Of a DNA stretch of 64,000 bases, positions 34,536-56,165 are shown one piece after another (the first letter of the stretch is position 1; each line of letters begins with the position of its first letter). The notes beneath the pieces are model-generated. The model did not search any database, was not told the origin of the DNA, and saw only the letters and a list, made by a program, of their open reading frames with translations. The stretch is taken from assembly GCA_009760855.2 (NCBI GenBank), contig WPIO01000012.1:6323501-6387500 (forward strand), in the 5' to 3' direction. The DNA is from Cristatella mucedo. Taxonomy: Eukaryota; Bryozoa; Phylactolaemata; Cristatellidae. A program made the position numbers and the translations under genes.

Positions 34536-37500
34536 TTTAGGTCGGCTTTACACACATTGGAACCAGCTTCTTTCGGCTGAGACTTCTGCCGGAGAAAAGC
34601 GAGCCAATACCTTTACTCTCATATTCTCCCGGAGTAGGTTTGGCCATTAAAGCCTCTAGCTACCGCGTGACTTCCAGCGATTACCAGTAAAAAGCTATTT
34701 GACTGTACGGTCTTCTTGTTCGTGCGACTGCTCACACTTGCACAAATTTAGCTATGGCGACGAGGATATGATTGATCCATACATGTGGCGTTGAGTACTG
34801 CATCGTCTGGTACCAGAGCTCCGCCGGCATATGTGGAGCAGACCACATTTACATGGCTGAAATGATATGCCATGATAGGAATATTTAAGAGGAAACCAGA
34901 CTAAATTTTTATTATCAGCATCCCGGGTAAGCATGATTCTATTCTTAGGATAAAGATAACTCCAAGAAAACCGGCGAACCTTCCACTGTAGGACCCAGTT
35001 TCACGTAAAAGGACGATTTTTCTTACTACTGCTACTACACAGTGTGATCTTGCTACATCTTCGGATGATTCCTTCAGCAAAGGTAAAACCACCAGGAGCT
35101 TTACAGCAGAACTTATTCATGGCACTAGTTGTCTTCACCTGACGCATCTGGGCAACGTTTTGGAGCTTCACTCTGCAGTTGCACTTGTGGTCACTCTGAA
35201 TGACAGGCTTAATACATCCGGTGACTCATTTAATGATAAATTGATGCATGGTACAATCGCATTGTCATGGGATGTATCGACAAAACATTCATTGATTGCT
35301 CCCTTTGTGTTAAATGCTGCTGTTCCCTGTGCCTGACTGCTATTACTGGGGCGGTGGTTATCACTGCACTGGCCGCTTCTTCACTCACTGTTCACAGCAC
35401 ATCTTCGTTAGTCGATGTATCCGAATCGCAATAACCAACGGTACCCTCGGCATTGCCTATTCCATACACTGCACCCGAGTTTTTCCTATTTGTGGTGATT
35501 CTCGCCGAGACCTGAACTGGAAAACCTCGAATGGCGAGTGTATTCTTGGCCCATGCATATCAGAAGGCGAAACATCGGCACATGTTTCGCATGAAAGATT
35601 AGCAGTCAGCTCAGAACCTTCTGGAATAACCTATTTTGTTTCAGAACTACTATAGAAAGGTTCTGACACACGTAATGTTCCAAGTGAGCAGCCAATGGCC
35701 TGAGAAACTTGCGATTTTATCATCGAAGCCTAAGGCAGCATTGGTTGTGGGTATGTGGCAATGGGAATGCCTTCTGAATTGCAGCGTTACTTCGAGACAA
35801 CTACACAGTACATGTGCTAAAGGAGGAGCTCGGATTAGCAGCTCCAGTTGTCATTGCTGTCGAGCCGAGTATGCTATAACCAGTGCGATTCTTCGACCAG
35901 TTGGTTGTCTAGCACGACTTGTCTTATCTCTTATGGAGAGAAAGCAGACCAGTGTGCACAGACCCACGGAAAATGAGACATGGCCACATTTCGAAATGGT
36001 TCCGAATTTTTTTTCGAAAGCTCTGATGCGAAACCAGGCTTTCTAGCAGTTAAGATTATCCCGAAAGCTATCACAGCTTTGCTGATCGTGCTATCCAGCT
36101 GCAGCACATTGGTGAATGGCATTGACAGTCCAGCCACCCACGATGTGCAATGAGACCTTTGTTCAATCGGCTTCTCATGAGAAGAGATGGGGAGGTCGGC
36201 TGGACACACTTTGGCAGCAGCCTCTTCCAGAAGCCACTCACCGGAGAACAGCCGGCCAATGCTTGTTCTCCTGCACTAGGGTCGGGCATCATGGCCACTA
36301 TCTCCAGGGAGGCTTCCTTTGATTAGCCGTTATGGCTGTACGCTCTTCTGGCTTAAGCGACTGCTCACACATTTACAGCAACTTAACAGGCTGCTTACAG
36401 CAGCACCAATGGAAACTTCTGTTTTGTAGGACATAACAAGAGCTTGAAGCTTAAAATTGCCCTTCACTCGCCAAATTCGATCAAATCCAGTTTTCGAAAG
36501 CAGAAACGGGTTCGTGTTGCCAGAATGATATCAGTCAGTGCAAGGAAATGAAGTCAGCTAGCCGTGTCAATGCGGATCTCATTATCTGCTGTGCTTCAGC
36601 CCTTTTGTTTATCGAGAAACCTTGGTCATTAGCATAGATATTCCTACGACCAGGGCACCACAAGCTATTGGTCGCCTCATTCCTACCTCCGACAGACATT
36701 GTAGTACAAAGAGCTGCTACTTCCTCTTTCCTTGCCTTTAAAACCCCGAAGGCCCACCAATATTGGAGACGTATTTCTCAAAGCCACAAAAATAATGAGA
36801 AATTCCGAGGTGTCGGATTGAACCAATAAACTCGGCTCAATGCCCCAGCTAGATACCTGTAGGTATTTAAAGTTCAGCCAAGTGCCAAGTCTCTTCTTAA
36901 AGCGATTAATAACAAGAGGCTATGTGTCCTACTAAAGTAGGTCAGGCGCTTTTGCTGCATCTAGACTAGCAAACGCTCACAGTCGAGTCACCCTCAAACG
37001 CGTCTCGGATAAAACTAGCCAGGCTTATACTGTCAAAACTGTTAGGAGAACGAAAGCATGACGGTTAGAGGTAAGTTCAACCTTCCCTGGCAACTGGAGA
37101 TTCTCAAAACTAAAGATGATAGAGCTCCCGGCTGGCAGGAAGATAGCTGAAATGCTGCAGCTTCCACCCATAAACGAATCTATTTGCCCAATACATGCAA
37201 GCAGTACATATTACTAGTACTACTACTGTATATGTAATACTACAAGAGAAGCAGAACGAGAGGTTGCCTGTAAACGTGAGTTACCATAGATAGTAACAAC
37301 AGTACAAGACAGTACTGTTGTACTAATGTAAGACAGGCATACATTATTAACAATATAATGAATCGTGGCATTTCCAAACAAATAACTACTAGTTCCACAC
37401 AAATGGCTCTCTACCAAGTACTTGAGTCGGAAAGTCTAACAGACCCTCCCCAAGGTGCTTCTGGCCTACAATAGTCAGCAAAGCCCACATACAACTTAAT

Positions 37501-38071
37501 AGTTTTGCTGTCAACCTGCTATCGGAAACTTAGCTGCCGTTCATCCATAGACAGCACACTGTAGCAATGTATTTCTGTAAACTGAACTTGAACAGTGTTA
37601 CACACTGTTGTTACACACAAATGGCAGCATCCATGCTGCTGCTCTGGTCAGTTTCCTCTTGGTCGGACCCCTCCTGCATAACTATGCCTCCGATATTCTA
37701 TCAAAATGTAGACAGTATGGCTAGCTAGCTAGAAACCGGTCCCGAACACTGATCCTTCCTGTCACCACAAGTATCTGCCTCTTAACTGCCTCGACTGAAG
37801 AAGCAAGTCCACAGGTGACTCGACATCGAACGCTTGGCCGTCTAGATGCTGCTAATGCTCTTCCACCTGCTATCTTGCACTCATAGACAGCCTTCAATGT
37901 CACTTGGAAACTCTTTAAGGCTACACCTTCGGTTCAGCAGGTTCTGGCATGGAAGCCATCCTTTGCAATGAGGCAAACCTTTTGTCTTACTGCCGATCTG
38001 GATGTCTCTTTTCCAACTACCTGGAGTGGCTTAAAACTATGCTAACTACTGCAAGAGCAGTTCTTAGGAGC
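34536..38071. other. No supported gene
   Basis: Apparently unique DNA. Broken frames at 35.3-36.1 kb might be a decayed gene or transposon, but I could not identify one. Confidence 0.45.
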
Positions 38072-38240
38072 CGTAATGGCTCACTAGGTAAGGCGGTTGT
38101 TTTTCATTACCTCGACCCAGATGTTGTGGGTTCGAATCCTGCGGTGGACGATCCTTAATCGCCACTGCAAGCGGTAGTGATAGCCGTAAAGTTTCTTCTG
38201 TCGCTATACAAAAAGAGGCTGCTAAATCAGCTAGTATTTA
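38072..38240 (+). mobile_element. SINE-A copy
   Basis: It has A box (TGGCTCACTAGGTAAGG), perfect B box (GGGTTCGAATCC), body and end (GCTGCTAAATCAGCTAG), followed by an AT-rich tail. Confidence 0.8.
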
Positions 38241-38941
38241 TATATATTTTTTTAAATTTTTTCCATATCTTATCTACAATCAAACTCGTTCACATAGAGG
38301 TTATTAGGGGAGAGCTTTCGTCCTACATATGCAGCATTACACTTGTCTTTTCCGGTTGTTAGTCAAGTCGGTGGTCGGATGCACAATGCCGGTCGAGGGA
38401 GTGGGCGGGGTTGAGTTTACTTATTAGGTCACAGTGCAGTGCTCATTGCTAACTGGGGTTAGCACTCAAGCTTGGCAAGGTGCTGCAGCACAGGTTTTAG
38501 CAGTTGCTCATCTTCCCAACGTGACTCATCTGCCGACATTAAAAAAACTAGCACTTAGATACGTTAACCTGCCTGATCAATGGATGTTCTACGCAGTTAC
38601 ATATCGAAATTAGTCAATGAGAAGTGATTACTATAACATCAAGCCTTACAGCTCTATACAGTGCCAGCGGCTCCGTGATCAGCGGGTTCTATTTTCAAGA
38701 TATTTTTCTCCACAGGAGAATCCCCAAGTTCGTTTAATGAGCAAGTGCACAGAGCACACGGCAGAACCTACGCTAGAAAACTACGTGTAGAGGAAAACCG
38801 TGCTGTTGGGTCTATATGCGGTCGCCTAGCCACCCACCTGGTGCACTGGAATTAGGTGCAACCAGGTGACGAAGCTGGTGCTCGCGATCAGAGCCCGCAA
38901 AAGGGTGCATGAAACGAGGAGGCGAACATTCACGTTTGCAA

Positions 38942-38984
38942 CAACAGACACACACAACCACACACACACACAACCACACACACA

Positions 38985-39056
<72 letters not shown>

Positions 39057-39074
39057 AAAGCACACATACACACA
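38942..39074. repeat. (CA)n microsatellite
   Basis: A long CA tract, impure at its left edge, lies in the 3' flank of MCCC1. Confidence 0.95.
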
Positions 39075-39381
39075 CATGAATGTGCACGGGTCCAACTGGT
39101 CCAGCTACGACACTCCTGATAGACATAGCAAGCCAGTAACGTGCTGCCTAGTAAGTCACCGAGGCCGATGCAAGGCAAGGCAACGACAGCTTTTGGCGCT
39201 ATCAAGAGTCGGCCACAGTAGCATGGCAGCTGCACATCGACTGGCATCAGATAAAAGCCACTCGTGGCAGACGTGGCATGACGTGACCTCTAAGTGGAGG
39301 AGGCGTCTGCATGTCTAGGTGGAGGCGTCTGCAGCGCTGCAACGCAGCAGCACAAGCAGCAGCCGTGATCAGCTCTCTCGC

Positions 39382-50215
<10,834 letters not shown>

Positions 50216-51509
50216 CTGCGGTCAAACCAAGCAGAAACGATCAGAAACAATCCGGATGCCGACATGAAAACATCCCACTCCTCCTTCGGATTAGAAAGCA
50301 GCAAGTCTGGGTCTGCACGGCCAACTTGGTGAGGACAAAGCAGCATCGGATGGCAAAGGCAGACAACGAGTGCGTTCTTGCATAGAGCACACATCCGTGC
50401 AAGGTGCAACGACTAGCTAGCAAACACCGAATACCAGCTAACGATCTTAAAGAAAAAAGAGATGCTAGTACCAAAGCTAGCACCAAACAAAGTAAGAAGT
50501 ATCTGTGCTTCAGACCACCTTGATGATGGACAGCGATACAAGCTAATTACGACATCCCCCCCATTCGAGCTTACCCTTGCGCTAGTTTGCTACATAACTA
50601 TGTCGATTGACACATGGAGAGCGCGGTCAGACATGGAAGCAATGAGTTCAGCAGGGAGCAGCGCACCAATGTGAGCACCGAGGTGAGATTCCTACACGGT
50701 TGCAGCCAGCGGCATTGGCAGCTAGCCAACTTCCAAAATATTGAGGCAATTGCATGCACCTCTCAGCCGAGCAGTGACAAAGTAGAGCAGCTAGCTACTG
50801 CTGCTTGCTCATTTGGGATGCAACGTCCGATTACAGCACCAGCTTCATCAAAGTAAGCAGTCATCAGTGTGAACAACGCGATGCCAGTAGCACGCTAGTC
50901 AAAGTGGTACTTCTAACGACTTATAATCAATCGCACTTACCCTAGCCTCATGGCAGGTCAGTAGGCTAGAAAACTTCACGTAGCACATACCAAACAAAAC
51001 AGGCAAGTGTGCAGCCAAGCCTATCGCGAGTGTCTCTGCTCAAACACAGATGCATCTGACTGCTTCTGATGAGTACCTAAATAGTAGGCTTACTTACTGA
51101 GGGTGGCTGAAGTTGATAGCTGCTTGACCTTCTCTATACTTGGTATATACCTGCCAAGAATACAGATTAAATCCGAGTTAGAATGTGTGAGACGTGACTG
51201 CATTCTTCGGCTGGCTGATCACGCAGAAGACAGGCAACATTTCTACAAGTGCTTAGGCTACAGCCAACGTCATGCCACCAAGCTCACAGTGTCAGGCTAT
51301 TTTAGAGAGACACGAGACTAGTGACAGTGTGCAAGTGATACACGGTGTCAAACCATAACATGGGGTTTGACGGTAGGGAAGCCATCGACTGTTGGTCGCA
51401 GTTCAGTTCAACAGCAATTGACTGATGGGAAATTCAATCTGCTAGCTAGCACCCAAAGAGAACTAAACCTCATTTAGGCCGGAAAAGACGTGTGTCAATT
51501 GATTAGAGA

Positions 51510-51790
51510 CAGCACTCACAGTGTCAGCAGCCATAAGCACACAAAGATAAATTTACACGGATGGATCGAATGCTGTGAGTAACATTTGGCTTTTTAGCTT
51601 CTTTTTAAATTCAACCAAGTCATGGAGATTTTGTCGGTCAGATAGGACTGACTAATTAATAATAATAATAAGTTTAAAAGAACTTACATTCAGGTGCTTT
51701 ACAACTGGCTGTAAGAGAAGCGATCCCAATAGCTAATTAAAAGAAAGATATTTTGTTTAAGCAAGCATGCAAAAGCATACAATTATCATG
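51510..51790 (-). mobile_element. Two abutting LINE-A 3' fragments
   Basis: The part at 51510-51640 matches the LINE-A 3' region (CACTCACAGTGTCAGCAG... to TTTCTTTTTAAATTC). A second 3' tail with (TAA)n begins at about 51655. Both are on the minus strand, upstream of MCCC1. Confidence 0.55.
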
Positions 51791-51928
51791 CTAAGACAAG
51801 CATGCAAAAGTACATGTAAGATTCACAGCCGATGATCAGCAGGACTTTCCACCAATTACACCATATCCGTCGTGCACAAGTAAGCAAAGTACAAGAAAAA
51901 GAAGGGCCTACTGGAGCACTATAAAAAA

Positions 51929-52110
51929 GTTAGCTGATTCAACAGCCCTATTTTCATAGCAAGACAAAGACCTCATTGATATAGCAGCAGGAAAGCTTTT
52001 ATGGTTATCACCATCACTTTTAGTGGGCAATATAGGATATAAAGGATTGTCCACTGGACGACTCAAACCCACGACCTGGGTCGTGAAGAGCGAGCACCTT
52101 ACCCTTATGC
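51929..52110 (-). mobile_element. SINE-A copy (left arm of inverted pair)
   Basis: It runs from the family 3' end (GTTAGCTGATTCAACAGCC on the plus strand) to a head near 52110, with B box GGGTTTGAGTCG. Confidence 0.68.
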
Positions 52111-52124
52111 CGCTCAGTCTTCAG

Positions 52125-52270
52125 CTAGGGGTAGGATGCTCACTCTTGACAACTCAGATCGTGGGTTCGAATCCTGAGGTGGGCGATCCTTTATTGCCCA
52201 CTGCATGCAGTGGTGATAGCCGTTAAGGCTCTTCCACTGTTGCCTAAATGAGGCTGTTGAATCAGCTAAC
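52125..52270 (+). mobile_element. SINE-A copy (right arm of inverted pair)
   Basis: It has B box GGGTTCGAATCC, body GGGCGATCCTTTATTGCCCA and end GAGGCTGTTGAATCAGCTAA. It lies head-to-head with the copy at 51929-52110. Confidence 0.72.
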
Positions 52271-53345
52271 CTTAAACTTTAACTTTTTAAGTTTAGAGAG
52301 TTCCAAGCTTTGAGAGTACATTAAGTGATGGCACGGTCTGAGGGGATTTGATAGTTAGGAGTACGAACGATCGACGAGTCATACGAGTGAGTGGTGCGAA
52401 GAGAGGTCTGAAGTGAAACAAATTCAGATAGACGGGACCAAGAGAATAGAGGGACAATGTGAGTGACAGGATCTTGAAAGTGAAATGCATCTTGATAGGC
52501 AGCCAGTGCAGACTGGTAAGCAGTGGCATAATATGGCACCCACGATGCCTACGACAGACAAGCCTAGCTGCTGAGTTTTGCTCCAACTGAAAGCATTAAC
52601 AAGGAAGACATACAAGTAGTGACTTACAAGATAGGGATGTCACTAATGCACGGATCAGCTTGGCTGTGGTGTCCTTACTTATGCAAGCCGAATTTGTGCA
52701 ATGCTACGCAAGTGAAAGTAGGCAGGTGTGACCTTGGAGCTGATTCCAAGCTTTGTAAGCATACGAACTGAAGGCACAGTCTCCAAAGGATTTGAAATTG
52801 GTTAGAGGCACAGCTACATGACTATAGTCAGAAGAGCTAGCGGCCATATGTTAAGCCCGATTAGAAAGTATCTTGAATAGGTGCACCAGGGCGAGAGGAT
52901 AAAGAGACCTAACAGTGAGTGACAAAACCTTAAAGTCAATATGCTGCTTTGTAGGGAGCTACAGCAAGTCGGTGAGAAGTGGTGCAAATATGGCACTTAC
53001 TTCGTTCATGACAGACAAGCCTAGTTGCTGAGTTTTGCACCAACTGAAAATGCCTTATTGCACAGGTATGCCGAGCTGCAAGTAGCGAGAAACAGAAGTC
53101 TAAAGGGGGTGTCAAGAATAAATGGACCAGTTTAGTTTCGGTATCCGGGTCCAAGTACGTCTAAATTTTGGCAATAGAACACAGCTGAAAATAGGCAGAC
53201 TTCATTGTAGAACTGATATGGTCATTTAGCAAAAAGCTACGTTGGAACAGAACACTCAAATTGCATACTGTATGTATATGCCACAGGAGATATATTGTCT
53301 AAGCCCATTTTTTAGGTTAAGCTTTCTGATTTATCTGAGTAACCC
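52270..53345 (-). mobile_element. Two tandem LINE-A RT C-terminal fragments
   Basis: The first (52290-52740) encodes NSAARLVCRRHRGCHIMPLL and TSLHWLPIKM. The second (52741-53345) repeats the same region (VQNSATRLVCHERSKCHI) with independent decay. Both start at the same type of junction (TTCCAAGCTTTG..GCATACGAACT). Confidence 0.65.
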
Positions 53346-53380
53346 TAGGTTTGCCATAATTAGTTGGTTTTATGCTCGCC

Positions 53381-53482
53381 CCGACCAATGTCAAGGTGAA
53401 TGTATTTTATCCCCTCGGTCATGGGCTCGGGCACCGTGGCATATGTCAAGCAACTGAATAGAGATTAAGTAATAATAATATT
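53381..53482 (+). mobile_element. SINE-B partial copy
   Basis: Part of a tRNA-like head (TCATGGGCTCGGGCACC) is joined through GGCATATGTCAAGCAACTG to AATAGAGATTAAG and an (AAT)n tract, which merges with the adjacent minus-strand LINE-A tail. Confidence 0.42.
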
Positions 53483-53803
53483 AATATAATAAAAGTAATA
53501 ACAATAATACATTTAATATAGCGCCCTCATAGAAATAACTCATTCTCTTTCTAGGCACTTTACATTTGCTGCAAAGGAAGCACGATCGAATGGTTAGTGG
53601 TAGCTTGCTCAATAAACAACAAGTTCCAGGCTTTGGGAGCATACGAACTAAAGGCACAGGTCTACTTAGGATTTAAGGTTTATACAAGGTATGGGTCAAC
53701 AATTAGATTCCGAAAAGTGGGTGGTACGATGCTTAGCCTGGTGGGCAAGTAGATCTGATAGGTATGCTGGAGTCAAAGTTCTCTTACGGTGCAATACTAA
53801 TAA

Positions 53804-53805
<2 letters not shown>
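53463..53805 (-). mobile_element. LINE-A 3' fragment
   Basis: An AT-rich (AAT)n tract leads to the stem-loop (TAGCGCCCTCATAG...) and 3' region, then a jump to the RT C-terminus (TPAYLSDLLAHQAKHRTTHF) before the (CA)n tract. Confidence 0.68.
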
Positions 53806-53806
<1 letters not shown>

Positions 53807-53865
<59 letters not shown>

Positions 53866-53882
53866 CACACACATATATATAA
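53807..53882. repeat. (CA)n followed by (TA)n
   Basis: A CA tract with one GC interruption runs into ATATATATAT, at the border of a LINE-A fragment. Confidence 0.95.
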
Positions 53883-54084
53883 TTATTTAATTTGAGAAAG
53901 ATTGCTGCTACGTGTTTAAAAGTCAGTACCATTGACATTGTGGATATAAGGAAGGGGATGATCTTCAAACCCTGGGACCTCCTTGGACCGACCTGAAGGG
54001 GCGTTCTTCCTTTTATGATCAGCTGCCGCTGGAAAGGTCTGGTCTGTTCTTGGTTTAATCCTGATTATGCCTATGCTCTCTATC

Positions 54085-54240
54085 GTTTAATTGTAATTCA
54101 TTTCTATAGCACCCTAAGAGAACCTAATCTCTATTCAACTACTTCACATATGCCTCCGGGTTCGAGCCCACGACCTCAGCCAGACCTTGGTCGGGGCGAG
54201 CACCTTAACCGCTGGAGCAAACCAGCTCGTTGGTAAGGTA
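54085..54240 (-). mobile_element. SINE-B copy, best preserved
   Basis: On the minus strand the head reads GCTGGTTTGCTCCAGCGGTT, with B box GGGCTCGAACCC, the joint GGCATATGTGAAG, then TAGTTGAATAGAGATTAGG and TTCTCTTAGGGTGCTATAG, the LINE-A hairpin in diverged form. Confidence 0.6.
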
Positions 54241-55090
54241 CCACTAGAATGACAGGAATGTAAGCCACCGACAAGGTAATCGTACCAGCCAAATATTGCT
54301 CATACCGTGATCTGCAAGGTAAACATTTAACTAAATTCATACCTTCAAATCACATGGCATCAACATTTAATGATTCGTAAAATTTAATGAACTGAATAAG
54401 TTAATTGGCATATAAATTATAGCATAGAGAATAAATACCCCTTTGTGATAAGACGGTACCCGAAGGTTTAGCCGTGCACAGCCTTGGCTCGTCAGTGCCC
54501 CAAATGGGTTGCTGTTACGCATGGCCAGGAGCTGGTCTCAAGGGCGAGGTGCTAGGACTTCAACATCCGGTGTCTAAGGTCAGGAGTTGAACTCTGGAGG
54601 GAGACATTACATAACCTTTTTGTCTACCGTCGTCGTCCTTCTCGTTAGTTTTGGGGGAGTTAGTATTTGTGGATGAAATCGTGCTGACAGTACGGACCCC
54701 ATTCATGATTACTATGGTAATCTTGTCAATCGAAAACTTAGAATTAAACTCGAGATCTTTGAAAAACTATACCGTGGAAGCTGTCAGAACCGTGAGCTGG
54801 ACCAGGTGAGTAGAAAAGCTATGACGCTGGAGTGAGTAGATTTGAGGCAGCAGAATTATGGCTGAAGCCTTCATATCAAGACCAAATTATAACGGCAAGG
54901 AAACATTGATAGTCTGGAACTCAAGGGAGTTTATCTTTGAAGACATTTTGGGTTGCAAACGGTTCCACTTACAACGCAGTACTAGGGAGCAGGGTATGTG
55001 ATAAGAGTTGGCAGCTACGCAAGCCAGTTTAAGGTCATGCGCGAGATTCAAACGCTACCGGTTGATGTATAAAATTACAGAAAAACCTAC
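54241..55090. other. Repeat-poor DNA next to the putative MCCC1 first exon
   Basis: No gene signal. If the exon at 55091-55173 is real, this is the start of its first intron. Confidence 0.4.
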
Positions 55091-55173
55091 CGGAACAGTG
55101 CACGCGAACCCAGCTGTAAACGAAACTTTGGGAAACGGAGTCCAGCCGCGTAACTGCGGCAGGGCGCCGCCAT
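55091..55173 (-). CDS. Candidate MCCC1 first exon (mitochondrial transit peptide)
   Basis: An ATG in good context (AACATGG) opens MAAPCRSYAAGLRF and then PKFRLQLGSRALF, ending at a donor CCG|GTAGGT. The peptide is rich in Arg, Ala and Leu with no acidic residue, as expected for a mitochondrial presequence. It lies on the MCCC1 strand about 4.9 kb upstream of the first certain exon, in a repeat-poor stretch. It ends in phase 2 whereas the next certain exon enters in phase 1, so an intermediate exon is required and was not found. An overlapping plus-strand ATG is the main alternative. Confidence 0.4.
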
Positions 55174-56139
55174 GTTTCGGAAGTTGTTGGCACGTGAGAT
55201 CAGAACATCCAATCAAAAGTAAGCCTAAAGGTGGGCAGGGAATTTGCGTTGTCGTCTGGTGTGAGTTCAACCATGCACAGATGCAAACCGCTCTCGCGTC
55301 TTGACCGCATCGATTGGGTGCCTTTTTCTGCGCCTTAGGTGCCATTCTGCAACGGTGGTAGCGAAACTCAGCTCTGCTCTAATCGGTCCACCTCGTTCCC
55401 ATTCAATACGGAAACATGTACATCCAAAGCCTGTCACGTTCAGACAGTGTGTACGATTATTAGCGATTCCTGAATTATCAGCGTATCACATAGTCGGTTC
55501 TACTAAGGACTTTCGAAGGGGTATTAATATATGTCCGCTCTTGATTGCTGCCTCGCTCGCCTGCAACCGCCGACGTACGTGCGTGTACGGTACACCACCG
55601 AAGACTCGTTAGCCGTGCTTTTGGATGCTGTGGTGTGCGCCTGCGGCTTCTGCTGTAATTAGCGAAGCGCCCGACACTAATGCACATGCCTCAGCTGTGG
55701 CCAATAGTTAAGCCATTCAAGCATCGCAGCGTCGGACCACTAATGCAGGTTATATTTCGTGTCATCTGCTGCGATTGATCGAGTTCTCATATATGTGCCC
55801 GTTGAGAGGAATAAATCAGAGTCTCGTTTACCACGAACGAGCGCCCGCTGTGTCTCCGTGAGACTCCCACTTGAGCAGCCGCCGCTGGAGACACCAATCA
55901 AACTACAAACGCTGCTGCTGGCTCTCGCTGGAGTCGGGTCGGCAGCTCGAGGAAGAGGGAGGAGAGAACAGGATAGAGTCCACCCTGGGCCGGAGGGGGA
56001 AGCGGAAAGTTGAGAGTTAGCGACGATTAGAGTCACATGACATGCGAAGTAATGAGCCTTTCAGAGCTGGCGGCTAGCTAAACGCGGTAGTGCAGGGTTG
56101 TTGGGCGTGACAGTTGACCCCTGCGACGGGCTCCAGAAA
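55174..56139. promoter_or_regulatory. Possible shared 5' region between divergent first exons
   Basis: A repeat-free, locally GC-rich interval lies between two putative start codons on opposite strands (minus at 55173, plus at 56140). CCAATCA-type strings are nearby (at about 55209 and, as CACCAATCAAAC, at 55890). No TATA box is convincing. The call rests on the two candidate exons. Confidence 0.3.
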
Positions 56140-56165
56140 ATGGACCCTCAGCTTTGGCAGCTCGG
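56140..56165 (+). CDS. Possible first coding exon, plus strand
   Basis: An ATG in good context (GAAAATGG) encodes MDPQLWQL and reaches a near-perfect donor CTCGG|GTAAGT, phase 2. It sits about 1 kb from the putative MCCC1 first exon in a repeat-poor, GC-richer stretch, so the two could be divergent genes. No downstream exon could be identified. Confidence 0.25.

Noticed and set aside
35930-36110. Translated patch resembling the end of a CUB domain (GSEFFFESSDAKPGFLAV)
   Set aside because: There are in-frame stops on both sides and frame shifts upstream. Similarity is too short to call even a pseudogene.
55172-55218. Plus-strand start MFRKLLAREIRTSNQ with donor AA|GTAAGC
   Set aside because: It overlaps the minus-strand candidate. 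The minus one was preferred because it faces MCCC1 and encodes a longer presequence. Kept as the main alternative.
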